Below are positions 24,689 through 32,697 of a DNA stretch of 39,039 nt, in pieces. The stretch is taken from NCBI RefSeq assembly GCF_000710915.1, contig NZ_BAUA01000193.1, forward strand, positions 1 through 39,039. The letters are read 5' to 3'. A program made the position numbers and the translations under genes. Each line of letters opens with the position of its first letter. Within the stretch, counting starts at the first letter, position 1. Below the pieces are notes generated by a model that was not told where the DNA came from, ran no database searches, and saw only the letters and a program-made list of their open reading frames with translations. The stretch comes from Nocardia brasiliensis IFM 10847 (GTDB taxonomy: Bacteria > Actinomycetota > Actinomycetes > Mycobacteriales > Mycobacteriaceae).

Positions 24689-24790
24689 ATGGGTTCGTTC
24701 AATGTAGGCGACTGGATGACGACACTCGGCCAGGGCTTCGCCTGGGTGGTGTCGATGCTGGTGTCCGGCGCGACCGCCGGCTCGTCCTGA
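24689..24790 (+). CDS. 33-residue hydrophobic/amphipathic peptide
   Basis: ATG at 24689 follows AAGGAA at about 8 bases, 34 bp after the beta-helix gene on the same strand. The frame encodes 33 residues: a short start (MGSFNVGDWM), a central hydrophobic stretch (GFAWVVSMLVSG) and a Gly/Ser/Ala tail. There is one Asp, no Lys, Arg or Cys, and no signal-peptide n-region. Its TGA abuts the SARP stop (24791), so the genes converge with zero spacing. It resembles in style, not sequence, the small leaderless porin-like peptides (PorA/PorH) of corynebacteria or phenol-soluble-modulin-like peptides. The ribosome site and neat fit are seen; any role is inference. Confidence 0.55.
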   Translation: MGSFNVGDWMTTLGQGFAWVVSMLVSGATAGSS

Positions 24791-25696
24791 TCAGCTGGCT
24801 TGCTCCCCGGCCGGGTAGGCACGGAAGCCACGCACCAGAGCGCCGGTCGGCGGGCTGCTGGTGGTGGCGCGGACCGGATGCTGCGGTAAGAGCAGTCCCT
24901 GGTCATGGTCCAGGAGGCGGCGTTCCAGGTCGCGCAGCGCGGGCCCGGGTTCGACGCCGATCTCGTCGCGCAGCAGCTGCCGCACCTTGCGCAGCTGTGC
25001 CAGGGCGTCGGCCTGCCTGCCGCTGCGGAACAGACCGAGCGCCAGCAGTTCCCATCGTCGTTCGCGGTACGGCGTCTGGATGACCGCTTCGCTCAACGCC
25101 GCGACGGCGGCGGCGGTATCGCCGCACGCCAGCCGGGCCGCCTGCAGCTCTTCGACCGCGAGCTCCCGGAGTTCGTTCAACTTCGTTCGAGCACCGAGTA
25201 ATTCGGGCGAGTCGCCGAGTTCGGTCCACGGTTGTCCGCGCCACAGCGCGAGACCGCCGGTCAGTGTGGTCACCGCCTTTTCGGCGTGACCGTCCAGCAG
25301 CGCGCGCACACCCGCGCCGACCAGCGTGGCGAACTGTCCCTGATCGGTGCACTCCGGTGGCAGCGCGAGCCGGTAGCCGCACCGATCGAGCACGAGGACC
25401 CGGCCGGCCGGCGGTCCGAGGGCGGCACGCAAGCGATGCACCACGACGCGCACATTGGGGCTGGGTCGACCGTGCGGGACACGCCCCCACAGGTACCCGG
25501 CCAGCACGTCGTTCGGCACCGAGGCGCCGCCCGCGAACGAGAGCGCCGCCAACAGTTGACGCGGCCGTGGGCCGGGCAGGTCGACCGGCACGCCGTCGAC
25601 TTCGATCTCGACCGGTCCGAGGACCCGGCACACGACCGGGTGGCCGTGACCGAGCGTGCCGGCCACCCCGCGATCAACCCGCTCCAGGCTGTCCAA
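24791..25696 (-). CDS. SARP-type pathway activator
   Basis: A 301-residue activator of the small SARP class: an OmpR-like winged helix (about 22-115, VCRVLGPVEIEVDGVPVDL to DRCGYRLALP) and a BTAD domain (about 120-265, ending IGVEPGPALRDLERRLLDHD), with a 35-residue tail. SARPs bind direct repeats at promoters of secondary-metabolite clusters and recruit RNA polymerase. It lies just after the acyltransferase-P450-acyltransferase set on the same strand, its likely target. The start TTG at 25696 has GGAGG 4 bases upstream; no better ATG/GTG precedes the wHTH. An inverted repeat at 25760-25785 in its leader may be an operator. Confidence 0.83.
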   Translation of the reverse strand: MDSLERVDRGVAGTLGHGHPVVCRVLGPVEIEVDGVPVDLPGPRPRQLLAALSFAGGASVPNDVLAGYLWGRVPHGRPSPNVRVVVHRLRAALGPPAGRVLVLDRCGYRLALPPECTDQGQFATLVGAGVRALLDGHAEKAVTTLTGGLALWRGQPWTELGDSPELLGARTKLNELRELAVEELQAARLACGDTAAAVAALSEAVIQTPYRERRWELLALGLFRSGRQADALAQLRKVRQLLRDEIGVEPGPALRDLERRLLDHDQGLLLPQHPVRATTSSPPTGALVRGFRAYPAGEQAS

Positions 25697-25759
25697 GTTT
25701 CCTCCGCACAGTGCGCCGTCCAGGTGACAGCTCCCCAGTTAAGTACGGACCACCTGCGG

Positions 25760-25785
25760 AAACATCACCCTGCATGCCGATGTTT
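25760..25785. promoter_or_regulatory. Inverted repeat in the SARP leader region
   Basis: AAACATC (25760-25766) and GATGTTT (25779-25785) are perfect 7-bp arms 12 bp apart, 64 bp upstream of the SARP start. It is a candidate operator. The rest of 25697-25860 shows no gene I can support. Confidence 0.4.
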
Positions 25786-25865
25786 TTCCCCGCCCCCTCG
25801 GTTAAAGTAAAGAAGGACAGACGGTGATAGCCGGGTCAGTTACCGCTCCAAGTGTGTGCACGGTT

Positions 25866-25916
25866 GGTCCGGCGCGGAGGCTGTGCGGTCGGCTCAGCCC
25901 CTGATCGCGCCGGACC
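25866..25916 (-). terminator. Stem-loop after the acyltransferase operon
   Basis: GGTCCGGCGCG (25866-25876) and CGCGCCGGACC (25906-25916) form a perfect 11-bp GC-rich stem with a 29-base loop, 24 bp beyond the acyltransferase stop. There is no T-run, as is usual for actinobacterial terminators. Confidence 0.6.
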
Positions 25917-25940
25917 TGTTGGCGTGGCGGGGATTGGTGG

Positions 25941-27200
25941 CTAGGAGATGACGCTGCGCAGTTTCGCCGCGTAGGTGTCGACGCGGCGCTGCTCCTGCGC
26001 GATGCGTTCCTTCGAATGGTGGGTCTCGATGCTGAGGCGGCCCTCGAACGTGCTCACGATGGCCGCACCACCCTGCGGCTGCTCCGGCGGCGGGGGTGTG
26101 CCCGCAGGGGGAGCAGCCGTCACTGTCGATCGGAAGTCGGTGATACGCAACCCTTCCGGGGCGGCGAGCGCAGGCACTCGACCCCAGTTGGAGACGATCA
26201 TCATGCCGGGCAGTTGCGGGGGCCCGGCTGCAATCTGGTCAGGGATATGCAGCGGTGTCTGCTGTACGGTCCCGTCGGCGAGTGCGGTGTGCAAGCCCGC
26301 GCAGATGTCCTTGGCGAGTTCGACCAGGTCGGTGGTGTCCCCGGTGGGGTGGTAGTCGGCGAACCCGAGCAGGTTGGTGCCTTCGGTTCGGCCTACCGTC
26401 GGCGTGAGTCTGGTGCGCAGATCTACGGGGTAGACGTAGGCGATCTCGTTCAAGGGCAGATTCCGAATTTCGGCCTCGGTCAACAGGATTGCCGCCGAGA
26501 CCAAGCCGTTGATCGTCACCCCGGTCCGGTGCCCCAGCTCGACCAGGGCCGCGGTCTGCGCCTCGGACAGCAGGCACCGCGACGAATCCGGCACGGTCTG
26601 CCGGATCTCCTGCGCATCCGGCTCGGCGGCGGGCGAGGCCAGGGGCGGTTCGGTGGGCGTGACGGTGCGATCCTCGGCGCTCGGCAGCTCCCGCTTCTCG
26701 ATGCCGCGCGCGGCAAGCACCTCTTCGATGGATATCGGATAGCCGTGCACGGGCCGCATCGGCGTCTGCCCGGACACCAATTCCGTGTAGCACGACCATA
26801 ATTCGGCCAGCACGGCCAGCGAGTGATACGCGTCGGCGATGCTGTGATGGGTCAGCAAGGTCACGCTCGCGGTGTCGCCGGCGCGGGTCACGCACACCGC
26901 GCTCAACGCCTCGCCCTGATCGAGTTTCTGATCGATCATCGGGCGGCCGGGATCGCCCTCGACGACCGAGATCGCCGGAGCGGCGCCGGCCCCGGCGATG
27001 AGCGCGTAGCCGCCGTCGCCGGTCGGCTCCAGCCGTGCCCCGAGCACCGGGTAGGTCCGCACCACCACCTCGTAGGCCGCGGACAATGCCGCGAGATCCA
27101 GCCGGCCCGTCACCTGAACCGCGTACCCCACGTAAACACCGATCCATGCGAACATCTGCTCGCTCGGCGCCAGCGGACGAACAACCGTAGACGTGGTCAT
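25941..27200 (-). CDS. PapA5-like acyltransferase 1
   Basis: A 419-residue condensation-domain-like acyltransferase, close in length and motifs to PapA5, which esterifies phthiocerol in mycobacteria. The catalytic HHxxxD is present as HHSIAD (118-123, His119 as base). SAAILLTEAEIRN, YVYPVDLRTRL and EGTNLLGFADY are the PapA5 core motifs, and PSEQMFAW near the start fits too. It should transfer an acyl chain from a thioester (CoA or carrier protein) to a hydroxyl or amine. ATG at 27200 follows AGGGGAG; an in-frame GTG 15 bases upstream is less likely. No polyketide synthase is in the window, so donor and acceptor are unknown. It shares ancestry with acyltransferase 2, two genes upstream. Confidence 0.88.
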   Translation of the reverse strand: MTTSTVVRPLAPSEQMFAWIGVYVGYAVQVTGRLDLAALSAAYEVVVRTYPVLGARLEPTGDGGYALIAGAGAAPAISVVEGDPGRPMIDQKLDQGEALSAVCVTRAGDTASVTLLTHHSIADAYHSLAVLAELWSCYTELVSGQTPMRPVHGYPISIEEVLAARGIEKRELPSAEDRTVTPTEPPLASPAAEPDAQEIRQTVPDSSRCLLSEAQTAALVELGHRTGVTINGLVSAAILLTEAEIRNLPLNEIAYVYPVDLRTRLTPTVGRTEGTNLLGFADYHPTGDTTDLVELAKDICAGLHTALADGTVQQTPLHIPDQIAAGPPQLPGMMIVSNWGRVPALAAPEGLRITDFRSTVTAAPPAGTPPPPEQPQGGAAIVSTFEGRLSIETHHSKERIAQEQRRVDTYAAKLRSVIS

Positions 27201-27262
27201 AGAGCTCCCCTTCACCTAGACGACTAGCGTGCCCAACGGACGATCGAAGCCCCCACACGCAC

Positions 27263-27285
27263 GCCGGAGCAACCAGTTCTCCGGC
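27263..27285 (-). terminator. Hairpin between P450 and acyltransferase 1
   Basis: GCCGGAG (27263-27269) and CTCCGGC (27279-27285) pair over a 9-base loop, in the 140 bp between the P450 stop and the next start. It may partly terminate the upstream message or control acyltransferase 1. Confidence 0.4.
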
Positions 27286-27340
27286 CGTCGCCCACCCTCC
27301 ACGTCCCGCGTTTCAGCAGCGTCTCAGTGGTGTTTCGCAG

Positions 27341-28489
27341 TCAGGGAACCAGCTGTACCGGGAGGCTGAGCAGGCCGTGTGAGCGCCAGGACTGCCGGTA
27401 GACGAGGTCGCTCTCCGCAACAGCGAGTCGGGCCCGAGGGTAGCGGGCGAAGAATCCCGGGACGACGGCGTCGATGATCAGGTCCGCGGCTTGTGCGCCG
27501 AGACAGTAGTGCGGACCCCGGCCGAACAGCAGACTCGGGCGGTCGCCGCGGGCGGGATCGGCGTCCGCGCCGAACAACGACAGCAGGACGGTGTCGCCCT
27601 TCGGGATCGTGGTCTCGCGCACGACGAGATCGGTGACCGCGAACCGGCGGAAGGCGAACGGCATCGGATTGGCTTGCTCGATGAGCTTGCTGCGTCGTGC
27701 CTGCCAGTCTGCGGTCGCTGTGCTCCCCGACCCTGAGATCAGCAGTGCGGTGATGATGTTCGCGCACGAGTGCACCGCGTTCTCCATGCCCGCCATCATC
27801 ATGAGGAATGCCAGCGATACGAGTTCGTCCGGTGTCAGTGATCCGTCGTCGTCGCCGGCGCGGATCCAACCGCTGATCAGGTCGTCGCCGGGCGCTGCGC
27901 GTTTCGTGTCGATCAGCGCGGCGAAGGTGGCGGTCAGCCAGCCGATGGCCTTCTTCAGCCGCAGCGCGGACTCCGGCGACGCGGTATCGGCGGTGAACAT
28001 CGCTGTCGCCGCGTCGCGAAGGTCCGGGTAGAGGTCGGCAGGTACGCCGAGGAGGTCGCCGATGACAATCGCCGGCACCGGTGCGCACAGACGGTCGAGC
28101 AGATCGACTGCGGTACTGTCATTTTCGGGTAACGACGCGAAGACGTCCGCTGCGATGCGGTCCACCGCGCTGCGGAGCCTATCCGCGGATCGGCGGGAAA
28201 ACGCAGGTGCCGCAAGCTTTCTGATGCGGAAGTGCTGATCGCCGTCCATGTTCAGTAGATTGCGGTCCAGCGCGGGCGGCAGAGCGAAACCGGTATAGCC
28301 GTCCAATGCGTGCTGCTTGTCCACGCTGAGCCGTGGATCGGCCAGCAACGTCGATACCTCGTCGTATCCAGCAATGACCCAAACTTTGTGCCCACCAGGG
28401 ATTTCCATGCGCCGCACGGCCCCTTGCCAGCTCGTGTGCTCAGCCCACCGTGTTCTGGCCGCTGCGCCGATCACCGCGGTTTCCATCAT
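27341..28489 (-). CDS. Atypical cytochrome P450 lacking the ExxR arginine
   Basis: A 382-residue bacterial P450, about 20 residues short. The haem loop FGRGPHYCLGAQAA is intact with Cys329 as thiolate ligand. Two other hallmarks are altered. The K-helix ExxR reads EQAN (271-274): the segment that normally reads like ELLRYDSP is shortened, and PFAFRRFA follows directly. The I-helix AGxxT reads AGMEN (233-237), with Asn for Thr. About ten residues before the haem loop are also missing (DPARGDRPSLLFGRG). CYP157-type P450s also lack ExxR, so it may still bind haem. Activity is uncertain. Of the paired starts ATGATG, 28489 is used, with GAGGTG upstream. It lies between two PapA5-like genes in one operon. 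Confidence 0.85.
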   Translation of the reverse strand: MMETAVIGAAARTRWAEHTSWQGAVRRMEIPGGHKVWVIAGYDEVSTLLADPRLSVDKQHALDGYTGFALPPALDRNLLNMDGDQHFRIRKLAAPAFSRRSADRLRSAVDRIAADVFASLPENDSTAVDLLDRLCAPVPAIVIGDLLGVPADLYPDLRDAATAMFTADTASPESALRLKKAIGWLTATFAALIDTKRAAPGDDLISGWIRAGDDDGSLTPDELVSLAFLMMMAGMENAVHSCANIITALLISGSGSTATADWQARRSKLIEQANPMPFAFRRFAVTDLVVRETTIPKGDTVLLSLFGADADPARGDRPSLLFGRGPHYCLGAQAADLIIDAVVPGFFARYPRARLAVAESDLVYRQSWRSHGLLSLPVQLVP

Positions 28490-28563
28490 CACCCACACCT
28501 CACTGCCGCTCGTGCTTGCAGGATATGGGACGCCGCCGTGGAAGCCGCTTCGGCATCGGTGAA

Positions 28564-29814
28564 TTACGCGACGTCGATCTGGGACTGCGTGCTCAGATGT
28601 CTGCCGAGGAGGTGGACGCGTAGTCGTTGCTCCGCGGTCGTCTCCTCGGGGTGGTGGATCTCGATGCTCAGCCGGTCGTCGAAGGTGCTGATGATGATCG
28701 TCCCGCTCGGCTGCTGTAATCGATGCCCGGTCTTGTCCGGCTTCGCGACCATGAGGGTGCGGAAGTCGTTGACGTACAGGTCTTTCGGAAGGAGGGGGCG
28801 CTCTATGCGGCCCCAGTTGGTGGCCAGCACGATGCCGGGGGATCGCGGGGCGGGACCGGACGCGATATCGGGGATGTGCAGTGGGGTCTGCTGCACGTGT
28901 CCGGTGGCCAGTCCGGCGTGCAGGGCATCGCTGATCGCGCACGCCAGGCCGACCATGGTGGTCGCGCCCGCGGGGGGAACGAAATCGGCGAAGCCCAGCA
29001 CGTTGGAGCCTTCAGTGCTGCCGATGGTGGGGGTGACGCGGCTGCGCAGGTCGACGGAGTAGGTGTAGGTGAGTTCGTGCAGCGGCAGCCCGCGTATCTC
29101 GGCCTCGGTGAGCAGAATCGCGGCGGAGGCCAGGCCGTTGATCGTGGTTCCTGCGCGGTGCGCGAGGTCGGTGAGTGCGGCGGTGTCTTGTTTCGACAGG
29201 CGGCAACGGGCCGTCAAGGGAATCAGGTACGGGGCGTCGTCCACGGGGAGTGCGACGCTGTGCGCGGTGTCGTGTACGAACGGCCGTAGCGGTGCGGACG
29301 GGTCCGAGAACTTCTCGATCCCCCGGCACAGCAGCAGATTCTCGACCGCTTCCGGATAGCCGTGCATCGGCAGCGCGGGTTCGCGTCCGTGGCACGCCTC
29401 GGCGTAGCAGGACCAGAGATCCGCGAGCACCGCGAGCGAATGACAGGCGTCCGCGACGCTGTGATGCGTCACCAGTGTCACGCCCGCCTGGTCACCGTCC
29501 AGAACGACGCACAGCGCGGCCAGTGCACTGCGCTGATCCAGCTGCGCGCCGGTGAGCAATCGTTCCGGATCTCCCTGGGAGACAGTCAATTGTGTTGTGT
29601 TACCTAATGCTTCGACCAGAATATGGCGTTTTCCGTCCGGCGCCAGACGTGCCCCGAGCGCGGGGTACGCGCGGAGAACGGTGTCGAAGGCTACCGACAG
29701 TGCGGTTAGATTCAGCCGACCGGAAAGCCGCATCGAATAGCCGACGACGACTTCACTGCTCGCGAAGATCTCTTCGCTCGGTGCCAACGGCCGGATGACG
29801 GTAGCCGTGGTCAT
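28564..29814 (-). CDS. PapA5-like acyltransferase 2
   Basis: A 416-residue paralogue of the product at 25941-27200. The active-site motif is HHSVAD (117-122), and SAAILLTEAEIRG, YTYSVDLRSRV and EGSNVLGFADF match the core of the first copy. VQQTPLHIPD is identical in both. Start ATG at 29814 follows GGAGGG at 8 bases, a strong site, so it is probably the first gene of the operon that continues into the P450 (74-bp gap) and then acyltransferase 1. Two different acyltransferases around one P450 suggest a doubly acylated lipid or acylated natural product, but this is inference. Confidence 0.88.
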   Translation of the reverse strand: MTTATVIRPLAPSEEIFASSEVVVGYSMRLSGRLNLTALSVAFDTVLRAYPALGARLAPDGKRHILVEALGNTTQLTVSQGDPERLLTGAQLDQRSALAALCVVLDGDQAGVTLVTHHSVADACHSLAVLADLWSCYAEACHGREPALPMHGYPEAVENLLLCRGIEKFSDPSAPLRPFVHDTAHSVALPVDDAPYLIPLTARCRLSKQDTAALTDLAHRAGTTINGLASAAILLTEAEIRGLPLHELTYTYSVDLRSRVTPTIGSTEGSNVLGFADFVPPAGATTMVGLACAISDALHAGLATGHVQQTPLHIPDIASGPAPRSPGIVLATNWGRIERPLLPKDLYVNDFRTLMVAKPDKTGHRLQQPSGTIIISTFDDRLSIEIHHPEETTAEQRLRVHLLGRHLSTQSQIDVA

Positions 29815-29887
29815 GTCGAAATCCCTCCACAGGAGACTGCCCCATCGAGGCTAGCTCTAAGGCCGGGCACACCACGGTCTTTCGGAA

Positions 29888-30064
29888 TCATCGCCTCTGT
29901 GATGTATCGCCCGTACCGAACATGCTGTTTCCGGTTGTGGCCACAACGAGACCTGCATCGATGATCAGCCACTGCCCGCACACACACCGCAGGTAGCGGA
30001 CGGTGCCGTGCGAGGACACCAGTGCAGGCGCCGGCCAGGAACATGCGGGGCAGGTTACGTCCAT
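29888..30064 (-). CDS. Small zinc-ribbon protein
   Basis: A 58-residue frame with a zinc-ribbon pattern: MDVTCPACSW near the start and YLRCVCGQWLIID in the middle (CxxC...CxC), then GLVVATTGNSMFG. Four metal-binding residues in so short a chain and its divergent placement, 25 bp from the CGNR gene start, support a real gene. No ribosome site precedes the ATG at 30064, so it may be leaderless. It lies 73 bp upstream of acyltransferase 2 on the same strand. Function unknown. Confidence 0.5.
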   Translation of the reverse strand: MDVTCPACSWPAPALVSSHGTVRYLRCVCGQWLIIDAGLVVATTGNSMFGTGDTSQRR

Positions 30065-30077
30065 GAGTCCAGCCTGA

Positions 30078-30083
30078 TGTAAT
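30078..30083 (+). promoter_or_regulatory. Candidate -10 box for a leaderless CGNR transcript
   Basis: TGTAAT ends 6 bp before the GTG at 30090, so transcription would begin at or next to the start codon. No ribosome site is present. Leaderless messages are common in actinobacteria. Confidence 0.4.
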
Positions 30084-30089
30084 GGTCTA

Positions 30090-30590
30090 GTGCATTTCAA
30101 CCCTTACGGCGGCGCGGCCGCCGAGCTGGCGGCGCGGCTGGTGAACGCCGGCCCGGATCAAGATCTGCGGCAGTTGCTGGCCGACGCGGATTACAAACCG
30201 CTCGGCCCGGTGACCGCCGCGCAGGCCGCGGAACTGCGCCGATGGGTCCACGAACTCGACGCGATGTTCGATCACCCCACCGTGCGCCGGCTCAACGCCC
30301 TGCTCGCCAAAACCACAAGTCAGCCCTATATTTCGACGCACGACGAGCGCCCGCCGCACCTGCATTTCGCGCGGGAGACCGCCCCGGTCGACGAGCGGGT
30401 CAAGGCCTACACAGCGGTCGGTCTCGCCGCGCTGTTCTGCGACGATCCCACGCGGATGGGCCGCTGCGCCCGCGTGGGCTGCGACAAGGTCTTCGTCGAC
30501 ACCTCGCGCAACGGCAGGCGGCGCTTCTGCTCTACTCGCTGCTCGACACGGGTGCACGTGGCCGAGCATCGCTCCCGTCGGGCGGGCTGA
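30090..30590 (+). CDS. CGNR zinc-finger regulator
   Basis: A 166-residue protein of the ABATE/CGNR family. The N-terminal domain (about 1-110) is a helical ligand-binding module (LAARLVNAGPDQDLRQLLAD, AQAAELRRWVHELDAM). The C-terminal finger starts CARVGCDKVF and ends RRRFCSTRCSTRVHVAEHR: four cysteines in a C-x4-C...C-x3-C pattern. The usual CGNR tetrad reads CSTR here; the cysteines are kept. Such proteins are probably DNA-binding regulators. Start GTG at 30090, probably leaderless, divergent from the zinc-ribbon gene with only 25 bp between. Confidence 0.83.
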   Translation: MHFNPYGGAAAELAARLVNAGPDQDLRQLLADADYKPLGPVTAAQAAELRRWVHELDAMFDHPTVRRLNALLAKTTSQPYISTHDERPPHLHFARETAPVDERVKAYTAVGLAALFCDDPTRMGRCARVGCDKVFVDTSRNGRRRFCSTRCSTRVHVAEHRSRRAG

Positions 30591-30640
30591 AAGCGCGCTG
30601 GCCTCGGCCTTTGCCCTGCGGGCAGGCAGGCCGCGTGCAT

Positions 30641-30680
30641 GACGACGTCTCGTCGCCATCTTCTGCAATTGCAGATGTCT
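30641..30680. repeat. 40-bp intergenic element, copy 1
   Basis: Begins GACGACGTC and ends TTGCAGATGTCT; its core CTGCAATTGCAG is a perfect 12-bp palindrome. It is one of three diverged copies in the 580-bp space between the convergent CGNR and DUF2252 genes, a space without other recognisable content. Confidence 0.6.
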
Positions 30681-30799
30681 GTACCGACGCGAACCGAACG
30701 GTCTGAGCGCGGTTGCGGGCGTGGGGCTTTCGGCGCACCCACAGTGGGCCGGAAAACTCTGTCCGGAAATGCGGTCAGGCAAGCGGCCACCTCATTTGT

Positions 30800-30838
30800 G
30801 ACGACATTCGTCGCAGCACTTTGCACTTGCAGATGTCG
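30800..30838. repeat. 40-bp intergenic element, copy 2
   Basis: Begins GACGACATTCGTCGCA and ends TTGCACTTGCAGATGTCG. It aligns with copy 1 with one single-base gap and shares GACGAC, CGTCGC and TTGCAGATGTC. It starts 159 bp after copy 1. Confidence 0.6.
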
Positions 30839-31094
30839 CTTTCATTTCCCGATCGGCGCGAAACCGAGTGCTTGTGGCGGAAAAGAGATCTCGTAATAGT
30901 TTGCGAATTGTCAACAGGCCTTTACCGCTGTGACCGTTCGCGCCGTGGTTTTCTGCCGATGGAACCGCTGTTCCGGCGCGTCGTGCGGCAACTCTCGATG
31001 GCCGAAATCGGCAGCGGTTCCGGGCCTGCCGAGCGACTAGAATGGCAGTAGAGCCTGGGCCCGGTGTCTGTTGGTGACGGTGTCCGGCGATCAT

Positions 31095-31134
31095 GTCGAC
31101 GCTGTGTCGCCACATTCTGTACTTGCAAACGTCG
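31095..31134. repeat. 40-bp intergenic element, copy 3
   Basis: Begins GTCGACGCTGTGTCGCCA and ends ACTTGCAAACGTCG. It is the most diverged copy, lying 36 bp beyond the DUF2252 stop. GTCGCCA and TTGCAnAnGTCG are retained. Confidence 0.5.
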
Positions 31135-31169
31135 TTCTCGTCAGGGCCTGCCCGCTGCGGCCGCGCGGC

Positions 31170-32513
31170 TCAGTAGGCTTTGTCCGCCGCTACTATCCGA
31201 CCGGATTCGATTGCGGCAAGCAAGGTTTGGTGGTCGGAGGCGGTCTGGTCGGCGTAGCCGAGGGCGAAGTCGATCATGGCGCGGTCGAAGGCATCGCTGG
31301 TGCCGAGGTATGCGGCGATCGCGACTCGATCACCGGAGCGGGCGTGCGCCCGGGCGAGCGTATGGCCGCAGAGCGCGGAGTAATCGCGCAGATATCGACG
31401 CGACATCTCCTCGATCGTCGCCGAACCCTTCATATCGCGGAGTTGGCGGCAGTAGTAGTGCCTGCCGTCCGAACCGGCCGCCCAGCCGAGGAAGATATCG
31501 CTCGCGGCCTGGATGAGCCGCTGCCCGTGCACCACACGGTGCCCTTGGTTACGGAACTTGCTCGGCGCGGTGTGCCGCGCGAGCACCGACTCCTGTGCCT
31601 CCTTCACCTGCAGGAACAGCGGACTGCGGCTTTCTCGTCCGGCCAGCAGCGCGACGAAGCAGCGGGTGCCGACACTGCCCACACCGACGACTTTGACTGC
31701 CACGTCCAGCATTTCGTGCCGATCGAGCAGTACCCGCCGTTCCTCCACCAGGGTGCGCCGGAAGTCCGCGAACACGCGCCCTACCGTGTCGGCGTCGACC
31801 TGCTCGATCGGGGTCAACAGCGGTGGCCGATGCCGGATGCGCGGCACGCCGTCGGTGTCCGGCTCGGTCAGCTTCTCCAGCGCCTGGAGGTTGGTGCGGG
31901 CCCGCGCGTCGGCGAGGGCCTGCTCAACTCCTTTGCGCCGCTTCGGCTTCTGTGCGAGCGCGGCCAACTTGTCGGCGTCGATCATCTCGTACCAGACCGC
32001 CAGTTCGCCCAGGCCGGCCAAGCGGCCCATCGTCGCCCGGTAAGCCGAAGCCGCTGCCCCGACCGAGGTTTCGGCATCGGTGTCGGCAAAGCCGTTGGCG
32101 CGAGCCGCCACCGCGATACTTGCGGAGAGCCGCTTCACGTCCCACTCGAACGGGCCGGGGAGCGTCTCGTCGAAGTCGTTCAGATCGAACACCAGTGCGC
32201 GTTCCGGTGACGCGAACAACCCGAAATTCGACAGATGCGCGTCGCCGCACAATTGCACGGTCAGCCCGGTATTCGGCGTGGCCGCCAGATCCGCCGCCAT
32301 GATCGCGGGCGCGCCACGCAGAAACGGAAACCGCCCGGCCGCCATGCGCGCATACCGGATAGGCACCAACTCAGGCACCCGGGTAGCGGCCTGCTGTTCC
32401 AGAATTGCCACCGGATCCGCCCGATTCGCGGGCGCCTCCCACACGCCCAGCGCCCGCCGTCCCACCCGCTTGCGCGCCTGCCGCCCCGCCGCACCCGCCA
32501 ACGACTCCGCCAT
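31170..32513 (-). CDS. DUF2252 protein (kinase-like fold)
   Basis: A 447-residue protein of the DUF2252 family. The signature GDAHLSNFG is at 90-98 with FDLNDFDE at 109-116 and WDVKRL at 124-129. These recall the catalytic and metal-binding loops of aminoglycoside-phosphotransferase-like kinases (HxxN and D-x-D), so phosphotransfer is plausible but unproven. SVGTRCFVALLAG and PLFLQVKEAQESVL form the glycine loop and lysine strand in this family's unusual order. ATG at 32513 has a weak GGGA upstream. It diverges from the amine oxidase gene with 184 bp between them, which shows no clear operator. Confidence 0.85.
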   Translation of the reverse strand: MAESLAGAAGRQARKRVGRRALGVWEAPANRADPVAILEQQAATRVPELVPIRYARMAAGRFPFLRGAPAIMAADLAATPNTGLTVQLCGDAHLSNFGLFASPERALVFDLNDFDETLPGPFEWDVKRLSASIAVAARANGFADTDAETSVGAAASAYRATMGRLAGLGELAVWYEMIDADKLAALAQKPKRRKGVEQALADARARTNLQALEKLTEPDTDGVPRIRHRPPLLTPIEQVDADTVGRVFADFRRTLVEERRVLLDRHEMLDVAVKVVGVGSVGTRCFVALLAGRESRSPLFLQVKEAQESVLARHTAPSKFRNQGHRVVHGQRLIQAASDIFLGWAAGSDGRHYYCRQLRDMKGSATIEEMSRRYLRDYSALCGHTLARAHARSGDRVAIAAYLGTSDAFDRAMIDFALGYADQTASDHQTLLAAIESGRIVAADKAY

Positions 32514-32697
32514 TCCCGAAGTCTCTCACCTCAACCGCAAACTTCCAGGCAACCCACGCCGCTGCCGATTTCGCTTCGTCCGTCCGGCCGGCGGGCCAGG
32601 GCGGTATCCGCCAGCGCCGCACCGTTTTCGGTTGCGCATCCGGCGTAGGTGATCAACAGTGGGGTGTCCGAGGTGGATGTGGCGACGGGAGGCCGGC

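Noticed and set aside
25768..25827. Short plus-strand frame (about 17 residues, Lys-rich end) upstream of the SARP gene
   Set aside because: No ribosome site and no supporting context; the bases are better explained as SARP leader and operator sequence.
28490..28942. Upstream extension of the P450 frame
   Set aside because: It is antisense or out of frame to acyltransferase 2 and resembles no P450 N-terminus; the ATG pair at 28486-28489 fits the family length.
30792..31128. Overlapping minus-strand frames of about 70-107 codons in the repeat-bearing spacer
   Set aside because: They disagree with each other in frame, lack ribosome sites and show no family features. The similar short translations near each 40-bp element are explained by DNA similarity of the repeats.
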